The position numbers were made by a program, and so were the translations under genes. A stretch of 64,000 bases of DNA, taken from the NCBI GenBank assembly GCA_012861695.1, contig JAAOOA010000086.1, positions 24,228,403 to 24,292,402 of the forward strand. Reading direction: 5' to 3'. Positions 1-11,400 of this stretch are shown here, piece after piece. Each line of letters begins with the position of its first letter. Within the stretch, counting starts at the first letter, position 1. Under the pieces are notes generated by a model that saw nothing but the letters and a program-made list of their open reading frames with translations, was not told the origin of the DNA and searched no databases. Source of the DNA: Trematomus loennbergii. Lineage: Eukaryota > Chordata > Actinopteri > Perciformes > Nototheniidae.

Positions 1-76
1 TCACCGGCCCAAACGGAGCCCCGTGTCTGGGCAGCGAGAGGAGGCCGAAGAGGAGCCGGGGATCCAGAGGGGAGAG
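1..76 (+). CDS. lin28a: lin28a-type gene, coding exon before the last (partial, 5' end outside window)
   Basis: Read in the frame starting at base 3, this piece gives TGPNGAPCLGSERRPKR and a basic stretch ending in GE plus two bases of an Arg codon. In LIN28 proteins this is the end of the cold-shock domain (the TGP..G..C.GSERRPK stretch) and the basic linker to the zinc knuckles. It ends at a good donor (AG|GTGAGA at 77) and joins in frame to the exon at 1084 to read ER-CYNCG, as expected for the family. LIN28 proteins bind precursor let-7 RNAs and mRNAs and block let-7 maturation in the cytoplasm and nucleolus. Earlier exons lie outside the window. Confidence 0.85.
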
Positions 77-1083
77 GTGAGACAGAATGAGGACGTACAA
101 CCTTCACATTTAGCACTAGTAATGTTCAAGATTTTGCGAACTTTGGCCACTTACCATCTCCTCTACAGCCCATTAATGATGCATTTTGATTTGAGTTTGT
201 GAAATATAATGCCAGTCTCTGCAGCTCTGATTGCATTCACATGTCTTCAAACATAAACGCAGTATTCAGAAAAAGGAAGGAGTCCCATCGTTTAATTGAT
301 GCAGGTGCCCCGAGTGGGGGGGTTAGAGGTCCCTATAGCCATGGCAACAATGGGATGTGTCACACTGCATTCGCCTGATAATGCTACCATGATGGATTCA
401 CCAACAGGATTTCACTTAGCTACTGATCATTAGCTTTGGCAGCATTGATTTACTAATACTAGTAGACATCTAGATGCAGGACCAACAAAACACAACATGT
501 TTTAATGCAGGAGGGGGACTCTAGACACTCTGCTGAGCCAATGTTGCACCCTTTACTTTGTATTGGTGTAAAACTAAGCCAGTTTTAGGTTTGGTTGTCA
601 AAGCGTACTTTATATTTCCCCCTGAGGGACTGAGGAGATCAATCTTACCCCTGAACATTCAAAGTGCATCAGAGGCTGCATGGTGACAGATTTGTTAAAG
701 AGAGACAGGAAGCTGGAACTAAAGCTGCCATCTTATGGTGGGAGTCAGTCAGTGCACTGCATTGACTTATTTGAGCTTTTAGATTTCTTTACAGATTGAT
801 ATCAAATGTAATAGCTGTCAAAAGTAATATTGTATAAATGTTTTTTTTGGAGGGTCCTGAAATTAAAGTCAGAATTCTGAGAAAAAAATTATGCATCTGA
901 AAATAGTCAGAACTATATATATATATATTACACATTTATAATGTATTTTTTCCTGAAAATGATCATGGCAAAATATTTTTTTCATCACCGGTTTTCACAA
1001 AAACAAAAAGGTATTTTAGAAAAAACAACAGAATTTGCGGCAAAAAACCCCCATTTCATTTCCTGTGTCCTGTTTTATTTCAG

Positions 1084-1267
1084 ATGCTATAACTGTGGAG
1101 CCCCCGGCCATCACGCCAAACAGTGTCAGCTGCCTCCTCAGCCCAAAAAGTGCCACATCTGTCAGAGCCTGAACCACATGGTGTCCAGCTGTCCAATCAG
1201 AGCGCAGCAGCATCAGTCTGCAGCTTCCTCACACAGGGGCGAGGAACAGGAGCACCACCCTCTTTAA
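1084..1267 (+). CDS. lin28a: lin28a-type gene, last coding exon with two CCHC zinc knuckles
   Basis: The acceptor TTTCAG precedes 1084. The exon encodes two zinc knuckles, CYNCGAPGHHAKQC and CHICQSLNHMVSSC, both of CX2CX4HX4C form, joined by the linker QLPPQPKK. This pair is diagnostic of LIN28, where it grips the GGAG motif of pre-let-7. A short tail of about 22 residues, rich in His, Ser and Glu, ends at a TAA at 1265. LIN28B has a much longer tail with a nuclear localisation signal, so the short tail favours lin28a; the plus-strand zdhhc18 neighbour also fits the human 1p36 region. An open frame starting at 941 runs into this exon, but its first 143 bases are intron. Confidence 0.93.
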
Positions 1268-2290
1268 ACTCAGAGAAACTGTGAGGTTTTTAACTGGAAC
1301 ACTGTTTAAAGATTGAGAAACTCAGGGTTTATTTATTGAGGTATAAAATGTGAAGTTTAAGGTTGTTTTAATGTCTGGATAATGTGTATTAGCTCTGGGA
1401 TAAAACAATCAGATTTAGTGTGAATTCATCCAAAAAGTAGCAACAGAAATCAACTTTCTTTTATTCCCAAAATTCAAAAACAGGTAATTTTATGATATAA
1501 TAAATATTATAACGTATGTGCAAGATAGGAAATATCCCCAAAAGGCCTGTCAAGTTGACAAGATAATAAAATAGTTTAAATCTTGTAAAGGTTTCTATCT
1601 ATTTTGACTTTATTGTCATAATATTAAGTTATATATTTATGAAAATAACAAATGAATTCCCCGGGACAAGATTTTGTTCTTTTCCATGTTTCCTTAAAAT
1701 TAAATTAAATGACACAAATTTACTGAGATGTTTTTTCTATTTGCGAAATAAAAATTCAGATAATATTATAATATAATAAAGCCAATTATTTATTTATTTT
1801 ATTGACAAGATCTTATCTACTATGACTTCTTAACCTCGTAATATTCCAAGTTATTTTCTCCCAAAATATAAGGAGAAGATAGAAATAAAAATGTAATTGA
1901 TTGAAATGATTACAACTCTTTCTTAAAATATTTCTATATCATTCTCAAATGAATGTCCCCAATGCTTTGGTAAATTGTTGATTGAAACAAGAGTAACTTT
2001 GTATTTGTAATCAACTTGACGAAGATGAAGACAACATCCAATATGTGAATGTAAGACAGAAACTTGGTTGTTATTTGTTTTGCTGAACGCCTTTGTTTCT
2101 GCCTTTTTGGGAAAACATTTTGAGGTATTTTATTGAAAAGTGAATGTAGGTTGTAATGAGGTTCTTGATGTCTTATTTACCAAGCCGTCATTTCTGTATT
2201 CAAACTTTTATGCAAGACCTGTATTGATTGTATGCTAAACTCTAATATGTGTGTCAGGGATTGTATTTCACATACAAATATTCTCTCAAC
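1268..2290 (+). other. probable lin28a 3' untranslated region, first part
   Basis: This is AT-rich sequence after the lin28a stop without a credible open frame on either strand. The first kilobase looks unique, and a TTAA-flanked MITE begins at 2291. I looked for the let-7 target heptamer (CTACCTC) expected in many lin28 3' UTRs and did not notice one, but I cannot exclude weaker sites. Confidence 0.45.
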
Positions 2291-2681
2291 TTAAAGGTGG
2301 GGTAGGTAAGTTTGAGAAACCGGCTCGAGATACACTTTTTGTTATATTCCATGGAATGCTCTTAACATCCCGATAGCAATGAATATCTTAAGTGCTTTGA
2401 CAAAAAATCCATAAAAAATGTCATCTGTGGAAGCCGTAGTACTGTAAAAAGCATGACCAATCATTTTAGCCGGCCCGGCTAAAATAACTGGATGGCCTAC
2501 CTGCCTGTCAGCCTTCCATCTGTGCACAAACTTATCTCGTGCCCTCATTGGTCATGTGCGCGTTCGTGTGTGTTGGAGGAGGGGCTCTGTAAGGAAGTGG
2601 CAGATTTTTTCCGGCTGTGTATTTTCAAATTCTAGCGCACTCGAGCTGGTTTCTCCAAAATTACCTACCCCACCTTTAAAT
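2291..2681. mobile_element. MITE family A (GGTGGGGTAGG termini), copy 1
   Basis: It starts TTAAAGGTGGGGTAGGTAAG and ends in the inverted form (TTACCTACCCCACCTTTAA), so it has long terminal inverted repeats with TTAA at the outer edges, as in piggyBac-type or similar non-autonomous elements. Near-identical copies occur at 19122, 21546 and 28643. There is no transposase gene. This copy is the longest and best preserved of the four together with the one at 28643. Confidence 0.85.
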
Positions 2682-2745
2682 GATGGTAATTTTAGTGGAA
2701 GCTGAATGTATTTCAATCAGAAGAGACTTCGAGTTTGTTTGGTAT

Positions 2746-2751
2746 AATAAA
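2746..2751 (+). terminator. candidate polyadenylation signal for lin28a
   Basis: AATAAA is followed by GT-rich sequence (gccatgtgtac). It is about 1.5 kb after the stop codon, and if it is used, the MITE at 2291-2681 lies inside the 3' UTR. Other AATAAA-like strings occur in this AT-rich DNA, so the choice is tentative. Confidence 0.3.
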
Positions 2752-5175
2752 CATATGTATTGCCATGTGTACAAAAGTCAAAATATATAATCTATGGCGA
2801 TTAGACCCCATCGTGATGTGATGGATTCAGGTGGGAGGAGAAACCAAAGGTGAACCCCTCCTTCATGGTGAGGGGGGGCATCTTTTGTCTTCTGCTATGC
2901 TGATGTTAAATATGGAGAAATTGTCCCCACCACTGTTTCTAACAAGTGATGCCCATGGTAATGATGACATGAAAACCTTCACAGATCAGTAGAAAGCATT
3001 GATTGATTAATAATGGGGATTTAATGCTTTGCTCAAAGGTTACAGTTACATGCAAAAACCCTTAACAACAGTGCTGCGGTCACTTCATACTTCAAGTGCT
3101 TTTATGAGTAGCCTAGGCTATTTTAGATTACTAATTTGATTAACTGCAAATACGGATTCGTTGTAAGAGTAACTGGGCAGGTATATATATAATATTCATA
3201 CAAATGTATTACATGAAAAAATATGATTTCATGTTCATTGTTTAGAGTTATTCTAAGGCTTTACTCATTGGGAACTCACAGAAAGATCACACTGTTGAGA
3301 TTTGTGCCTGTTTAACACACTTTGACCAACGGTTCAGATGAGATGAACCCTTTTGAGAACCAATTGGCTGGAAAGCTTCAAAGCTTGATAAGGCTTCATC
3401 TCGCCATCACTAGGTATACGTTGTGCAGCTCGGTGACGGTGTATTTCGGCTTGTTTTGATAAGGCTGAACTCTGAGACGTTGTTCGTGTTTTGGGAGCGT
3501 TTTGGGTTTGAGTCCTTGAACCGTCAATATCTTTCAAAATAAACCGAACTATGGAAAGCCCTCAACGCTAGTCTTATCAATATAGACTCTGAGAGGGCAT
3601 TAAAGACTGTCTCTACGGCCTCTTTCTTGTAATAACAACTATATCTTAAAATCATTATCTATCATTAAATGTCGTGTGTTCTCTTTGATACAGCCATGCG
3701 TTTACCAGACGAGGGCTTTTATTTTGAAACTACTTCCGGGAGATCCTCTGGCCATAAAACTAAAACAAAAAATATATTGCAGTCTCTTTTTCTTTGCTGG
3801 TTTAAGCCTTTATATATACAGTCTATGGTTTAAGCAAGAAATACAATCGAAACGAAGGTACAAGGTGCTTATTATGTTTATTTATTTTCCTATATTAGCA
3901 TTTTCCGTTAGGTATAATAGTTATTTTTGGAAAGGGTCGTTTTATTATGTATCCAGTAGTGGGCAGTAATGCAACATCTGGATGCCAACCGCCTGTAAAA
4001 ACAAAATAAGAAGCAAAAGAAGAAGAAGAAGAAGAAGAAGAAGAATGAACGGTTAAACATCCAGGGTTTAAATGGCAAAGCTAACAAGCTAATGGTTACC
4101 AGTTGGTCAACGGCTGGATTATTTTGCGATGGCTCTCTGGAAAAAACAAGAGGAATAAGTGAAGGAACATGGAGAGTATCTGGGATTTTATTTCGAGTAC
4201 TTTGGGTTATTTACACTTGGATACCCATAGTGTAAGATTGGCTTGTTTTCACCGTAGAAAGATGACGACGTTTGCGGCGTTTCAGTGCCTCAAACCCGGG
4301 CGTCGGTGATGCTGTTAACCGCTGGTGAAATGTTCTCAGAATTTGGATAAAGAACTAAAATCTCGTTATTATAAACAGTCTTGGGAAGTAACGAGATTAC
4401 ACCTAACGAGATTACGTAAACGGGATACAAAAAAAGGTAACTGTATTAAATTACATTTTTAAATAATAATCAGATTACATTTATCAAGAAAATATATACA
4501 TACATACAAAATATATTTCTAAAATAAAGATCCATATATTATACTATACGTACTGAATTAATTACCTTTATATTTAGGCTACTTTAATTCTCCTTTATTT
4601 TAATGTTAAGCAAAATACAGTCGAAGTTTAAACGGCATTATTAATCTATTACTGTTACTACATTTATATCATAACATATATCTTCCTTTCTGAGGTTAAA
4701 TTGTAACCTGCACTTAAGTGAAAAACATCTTATTGTTTTTTATTTTATTTGAATTGCATTTTCATATTGTGGTAATACAAAATTAAAAGAAAGTAATCAG
4801 ATTACTTTGATACTCAGATTCTTTAACTGATTACATTTGTTGACATGTAACTAGTAATTGTAATGGATTACATGTTTGAAGTTACCCTCCAAACCCTGGT
4901 TATTAAGTCATGAAAACCTTCAGTATCAACAAACTGCCTAATCTAATTTCTTTATAATCTACCCTCTGCTCTGTGGCTTTAAAGTACATCAAACTTCAGT
5001 GAAACACTATTTTTGTCCCAGCTTTCACACTGTTTTATTTATATTCACAGCAAAACTCACAGTTGAGATTAAAGGCATTGTTCTCAGTGGTATTTCATCA
5101 TCAGTTTCTCTGTTTCCCGTTGACTTTAAATGATGATTACTTTTTTGGTGCATTAAAGGGTCCCTACTCCACATC
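2752..5175. other. intergenic stretch between lin28a and zdhhc18
   Basis: I see no gene. It holds a short GAA microsatellite (4018-4044), a MITE-like stretch (4385-4898) and an open frame at 3676-3969 that has no codon-use or motif support. The last 200 bases before 5176 should include the zdhhc18 5' UTR, but I see no clear TATA box. Confidence 0.5.
4385..4898. mobile_element. degenerate MITE with AGTAAC/GTTAC ends
   Basis: The left end has GGAAGTAACGAGATTACA; the right end reads TAATGGATTACATGTTTGAAGTTACCCTCCAAACCCTGG-like sequence. The opposed AGTAAC..GATTACA and TGTAAT..GTTAC motifs recur in many fish repeats. There is no coding content, and the boundaries are approximate. Confidence 0.45.
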
Positions 5176-5429
5176 ATGAAAAACTGCGAGTATCAGCAAA
5201 TTGACCCCCGGACACTTCCAACCCCGACCCCGATCCCGACCCCTCATCACGGGCCGGACGGTGACAGACCAGAGGAGCCGAAAGGGAAACCCAGGAGGAA
5301 GTGGCACGTGTTCCCCGGAAAGAACCGGTTCTACTGCGATGGGCGGATCATGGTGGCCCGGCAGAGCGGCGTGCTGCCCCTCACCCTGGGCCTCATCCTC
5401 ATCACCAGTGGATTATTCTTTATTTTTGA
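5176..5429 (+). CDS. zdhhc18: zdhhc18 exon 1 (N-terminus and first membrane segment)
   Basis: The start ATG at 5176 opens [11 protein letters not shown], very close to the MKDCEYQQISP I recall for human ZDHHC18, so I take it as the true start. A Pro/Thr-rich stretch follows, then [20 protein letters not shown] and a hydrophobic helix ([20 protein letters not shown]) that is transmembrane segment 1. The exon is much more GC-rich than its surroundings. It ends at GA|GTGAGT, phase 2, and joins exon 2 to read FDCPFL. A longer overlapping frame starting at 5201 is out of phase and is a shadow. Confidence 0.93.
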
Positions 5430-8400
5430 GTGAGTGTGGGTTAGTTTTAAGGTCCACGCTTCTGTCACGTCCCCTGAGAGTTCAGTGGAAATACCAAAAC
5501 ATGTCAGCTTCCACTATAGTAAAGCAATATGAAGCATACTAGCATTGAACATTATTATTTTGTTGAGTTAAATCTTATCTGATGAATAAGATCTTTGCTG
5601 AACTGTAAACCAGGTTCTACTAATTCATAAAATGTCCTTATACATAGTGGTGGAAGGTAACTAAGTACATTTCCTCAAGTATTGTACTTGAGTAAAAAAT
5701 ACTTTACTTGAGTCTTTTCCCATTATGGTACTTTATACTCCCCTTTGCACATGTAGATTATAAATAGAATACATTATCATATATTATTATAGGTTTAGCT
5801 TCCCATTGGTATAGAAAGAAACTCTATACTAAAATATATGGTTCTTAAATATCCCATTCTGCAAAATTAGTACTTTTACTTTTGGCACTTTATATATATG
5901 TTAATGCACCTACTTTTTAACTTGTACTACTACATTTTGAATGCAGCACTTTTAAGTAATTGAGTATTTTTACCCTGTAGTATTGCTTATTTTTCTTAAG
6001 TAAATAATGAGTATTTCTTCCATCACTGCTAATACATACTTCATAAAGTATTTGTTATCATAGTGTAGTGAAATGTATGCTGTGTCTCTATGGATTTAAG
6101 ATTTTGATTAAAGGCACTGCATGTTAATTAAAACTAGATCCCCCGGTGGGTTTGAAATAGAGAGGCGAAGTCCCGCCCATCTACTTCCGACCCATGGGAC
6201 CTTATTTCGGGAAAAGTATGTATTGAAGTCAACGGGGAGAGAAAGATTATCTTTCGATCCCGTTTGAATTGTGCCACGAATTACACATATGATGTTTGTC
6301 AATCTTAAAAAATCATTTCCATGTCAAAAAAGTCACAGTTTGTCGTAAAACTGTTGAAATATAAGACTATGAAAAATACGCAACTAGAAAGACTACAAAT
6401 CCCAGAATCCCGGTCCCGCATGCTGGCTCTTACGAACCGACTAACTCCCCTTGTGTGTATGTACAGCTCTCAACATGCCCAGACTTGCAGTGATTTTCAC
6501 CTCTTTTAATACTTTTCGCCTCATTCTGAAAGAAAGAAGTGAAATGTGCCAACGTGACGGCCGTCTTGGTGTGTGGTGCGAGACGGGAGATGTAGTTCAT
6601 TGAGCGGTTTCACACAAAAAAAAGTGTTACTTCACATTTTAATTTTTTTGACTTGCAAAACTATCTTTTAAATTGACAAACATCATATGTGTAATTCGTG
6701 GCACAATTCAAACGGGATCGAAAGATAATCTGTCTCTCTCCATTGACTTCAATACATACTTTTTCCGAAATAAGGTCCCATGGAGGTCCCCCGGAAAGGG
6801 AGGGACTTCGCCTCTCTATATTAGCCTCAGTTATATGAGACTTGGATTTCTTTATATCCTTTCCCTTTGTTTGTCATGTCTTAGTAATCCATCCCCTCTC
6901 TTCCTCTCCTCACAGCTGTCCCTTCCTGGTCAAACACCTGACCAGCTGCATCCCTGTGATTGGAGGCTTCCTCTTTGTGTTTGTGGTCATCACATTGCTC
7001 CAGACGAGCTTCACGGACCCCGGCATCTTGCCCCGAGCGACGCCCGATGAGGCGGCAGACATCGAAAAACAGATCGTAAGAGCCAACTCCAGTCATAGAA
7101 ACATTGTTGTCTTAAGTGCTTCTGACTAGAGCTGCATCAAAAAATCAATCTGCAGAGTAAGTATCGCCAACTATTTTGAGTTCTAAGTGTTTTTTCATGA
7201 AAGTATGCAGAAAATACAGTTTTCAGGCCCTCAGAAAACGGCTTCTCTCTGTTTTATGTCATATTTAAATGAGTGAAACTGACAAAACAAGACATTTAAA
7301 GACATCACTTTTGACCTTAAGAGACTATGAGGACTTTTAAAGTATTTTCTGACCTTTTTAGTCTAGAAAATAATCTGCAGATTGACAGTAATGTAAGAAG
7401 CAGCCCTTATTTTGTGTTTTACGTCCAGTATCATTCAAAATAAGCCTTATTAGTGTCTCTTTTCCCCGCAAGGTGTTTTTCCTGCCGGTTTATGACCCAG
7501 GTTTAGAGCATCATTTGCACACTGTGATACCTAAACTCAAACTGCTTGGTCTCAGCTCATTTCTTTATAAACTACTCTCTGCTCAGTGGCATTAAAGTGT
7601 GTCAAACTTCAATGAAACTCTATTTTTGTCACAGCTTTCACACAGTTTGTTTATATTCAGAGCATAACTCACAGTAGAGAATGAAGGCATAAGGCGCTTT
7701 CACACCGGAGTACTTTTCCCTTTTAGTTCCGATAGTTCCTGTTAGGGCTGTGCAATTAATCGTATTTTAATCGCAGTTACGATTTTGGCCTGCCACAATT
7801 ACAAAAACAACATAATCGAAAAAACAATTATTTAGCTTTGCTAGGTTGTGACAGTGCACTACAACATATTTGATCTAATTAATTTTAGTCTCATTTATTT
7901 GTATTTATCATTTTATATATGTTTAGTAGCTTGGGGAAGTGCGCTCCAAAATATGTGTTGATCTTGTTTATTGGTATTTATTATTTTGATATTATTTATT
8001 TAAATGTATCATTTATTTTTGTATTGGTTTTTCAGTTGAATTATACGTTCAGGGTAATCAACAGTTAAAAAGATACTGTTCAAATTATTATTTGTATTTG
8101 TTTTAAAGTTCAATAAATGGATTTTTTCAAAGTCAATGAATAATCATATTTAATAATCGTGATATCAATTATTGACCCAAATAATCGTGATTATGATTTT
8201 TGCCATAATCGCACAGCCCTAGTTCCTGGGATTTTGCGTTCACACCAAAAGAGAACTTTTACCCCTTTTTAGTGCCTGCTAGAGAGGTGGTGGGGATTGG
8301 CTGGGCGAATTGCAAACCACGCACCGTAAAACTCGGAAAAGTTTTTTGAAGCCGCCATTGTATTTGCTGGCATTAGCATTATTAGCATTAGCATTAGCCC

Positions 8401-11400
8401 CGCGCACCAACGGAGAGAGACTAACTTATGGCAACACAAAAAAAAAACATTGGAGAGATGAGGAGGTGTCTGCGCTCTGGCGATTTACTAGGAAGTCCCA
8501 GCAGCTTCTACTGAAGCCAGTCCCCGGGGACTTCCGGCCGGGGAGTTCGGGTGGCAGTATACGCCGTGAAGTGGTTTGCGGCCTGCCAGTAAACCCAAAG
8601 CAGAAGAAGAAGAAGTGACGTCAGCGGCTTCATTTGCGTAATCTTCCCTCAGGGAACTTATTCCGGTGTGAACGCGATCGGCTCTTTAGTTCAATTTTTT
8701 ATTTTTATTTAGCCTTTATTGATACAGGTGTAAAATCTCATTGAGACACAAGGTCTCATTTTCAAGAGAGACCTGTCAGTGGTAACACTACCACACAAAG
8801 TTACAGACAGACAGGACACTAAACACAGAGGCAACACTAAAATACAACATCGTAAAAAAGTAGTCATTGAAATCCATATACAGTAGTTAGATATCAGGTG
8901 CAAACACCCACAGATGATTTCTCCAGCTTTTTTTAAATTAGTTTAAAATCCGTGATTGGTATCAACTGGTCAGCTTAAGTTCCTGCTGAAGTGTGTTCCA
9001 GGTCGATGGGGCAGAGTATGATATGGCTTTATTCCCAAGCACCGTGCGAACTGAGGGGACGGACAGAGTGATGTAATTTTGAGATCGTAGGCTATAGCTG
9101 TACTGTTTGTGTGATATGTAAGTGGATATGTAGAGGGGCAGCAGTCCAAGCATAGCGGTATAGATGAGTTTTGTACCAGTGCAGTGATCTGCGCATTGAT
9201 AATGATGTCCAGTTGACTAAAGAGTACAGTGTGTGAGGGGTTTACAGTGGTTATCCATGGGGGTACTAAGTGCTGGGAACTAAGTACGGCAAAGTACTTG
9301 GTGTGAAAGCGGCTATAATTCTTTAGCTGTTTTACTGGAATACAGACATCAGTTTTTCTGTTGCCATTTTATTTTAAACGATGAGGATTCCTTTGACGCA
9401 TTAAAGAAGTATTTACCATGTGTAACGTATGTCTCATTGGCAGCTTTAGGGCATTTTTTGTGAAATCAATGTGTCTGTAACTTGGACCGGAGGATTTTCT
9501 GTCCCTCAGTGTTTCCTTTTTTCACCAGGGTTCAGTCCATCACTTATATGCACTCTCAGTTTGAAGTCCTGCCAACACTACCTTCCCTTTAAATATGGAT
9601 TACCTCAATATATTGACCTCGTGTCTAAAGCTGGCTCTGTGCACCTTGTTACATCCTACTCAGGACCAAAGTTTAGGCAGTGATGATGTAAGACGTTCAC
9701 ATTACACAACTGCACTGCTGCTGCTCCAGATATTTTTAATACAGATGCTCTGACATAAGTCTTGAATCTTTACCTACCACCATATCTTAACGAAACAGCT
9801 TTGGATATTTAGTTTGACTTCTTATTTTCTTAGGCTTGATCTCATTACTGATGCCATTACACGTTCATTTAAAAAGCACGTTATGTTGGAAATGTGGAAA
9901 TCATTACATTACCAAGCTCCAAGCTCTCTATTTTAGCTAAAGTACTTGAAAGGCTGGTGAATGATCAAATCAAAGAATATTTAAGCTTGAACAACATTCT
10001 ATCTCCTCACCAGTCAGGCTTTAGGAAGCAGCACAGTACAGTAACAGCTGCTTTGAAAGTAGTGAATGACATTGTCGAAAGCTTGGACGCAAAGAGCTAC
10101 TGTGCTGCCCTTTTTATAGACTTATCCAAGGCTTTTGATACTGTGGACCATGGCATTCTATGCCAGAAGTTATCTCATATAGGCCTGTCTGACCAAGCTG
10201 TTGGTTGGTTTGAAAACTACCTTTCGAATCGCAAGCAATGTGTAAAATTCAGCGGTCTCTCCTCAAGCTTTCTTAATGTGCCCAGAGGTGTTCCTCAAGG
10301 TTCGGTCTTGGGACCGACCCTTTTTACTATTTATATAAATGATGTGGGTAAAAGCATTGATGCCTCTGTACATCTATATGCAGATGATACTGTTGTGTAC
10401 TGTTGTGCTAGCACTGTTGCCCTTGCATTTGAACGTCTGCAGTCTGCTTTTGACACTTTTCAGTCACATCTGTTCCACCTTAGGTTGGTGTTAAACTCAG
10501 ATAAGACAAAAGTCATGTTGTTTTCCAATAAGAAAAGGTTACCAACTGTTCTTCCCTGCATCATGTCTGCACAGCATAACCCCATTGAAGCTGTTAACAC
10601 CTACAGATACTTAGGCATCACTATAGATGAAAATCTCTGCTTCAAACACATATTGACAATCTCTTAAGGAAATTGAAATTAAAACTGGGATTCTTTTTTA
10701 GAAATAAGGCCTGCTTCTCCACAAGTGCGAGGAAACGGCTTGTAGCTGCCACATTTTTGCCGCTCTTGGACTACGGGGATGTTGTGTACATGAACGCCTC
10801 AGCTCACTCACTTCATCTGCTGGACGCTGTCTACCATGGGGCTCTGAGGTTCATAACCTGTAAACCCCTCACACACCATTGCACGCTGTACTCTTTAGTC
10901 AACTGGACATCATTATCAATGCGCAGATCACTGCACTGGTACAAATTCATCTATACCGCTATGCTTGGACTGCTGCCCCTCTACATATCCACTTACATAT
11001 CACACAAACAGTACAGCTATAGCCTACGATCTCAACATTACATCACTCTGTCCGTCCCCTCAGTTCGCACGGTGCTTGGAAAAAAAGCCATATCATACTC
11101 TGCCCCCTCGACCTGGAACACACTTCAGCAGGAACTTAAGCTGACCAGTTTGATACCCATCACGGATTTTAAACTAATTTTAAAAAAGCTGGAGAAATCA
11201 TCTGTGGGTGTTTGCACCTGCTTTACTGACTACTGTGGATTTCAATGACTACTTTTTTTACGATGTTGTATTTTATTGTTGCCTCTGTGTTTAGTGTCCT
11301 GTCTGTCTGTAACTTTGTGTGGTAGTGTTACCACTGACAGGTCTCTCTTGGAAATGAGACCTTGTGTCTCAATGAGATTTTAAACCTGTATAAATAAAGG

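Larger units (their letters stand above)
7690..9315. mobile_element. hAT-like host element, interrupted by a MITE and a LINE piece
   Basis: Opposed ends GGCGCTTTCACACC (about 7691) and GGTGTGAAAGCGGC (about 9300) form terminal inverted repeats, with AGTAC/GTACTT just inside. It is interrupted by a MITE at 7743-8221 and by a minus-strand LINE tail at about 8695-9250. An open frame at 8310-8618 lies inside it and looks like decayed repeat sequence with a polylysine end, not a gene. Confidence 0.6.

Noticed and set aside
1338..1352. TGAGGTA words near the lin28a stop as let-7 target sites
   Set aside because: TGAGGTA is the let-7 seed itself; a target site would read TACCTCA, which I did not find there.
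3676..3969. 97-residue frame with hydrophobic stretches
   Set aside because: AT-rich intergenic DNA, no motif, no splice context, no second copy.
5201..5542. Overlapping 113-residue frame in zdhhc18 exon 1
   Set aside because: It is the +1 shadow of the GC-rich exon; the frame starting at 5176 matches the family.
8310..8618. 102-residue frame with an alanine/leucine stretch resembling a signal peptide
   Set aside because: Lies inside a hAT-like element; the stretch is a GCATTA repeat and the end is a GAA repeat.
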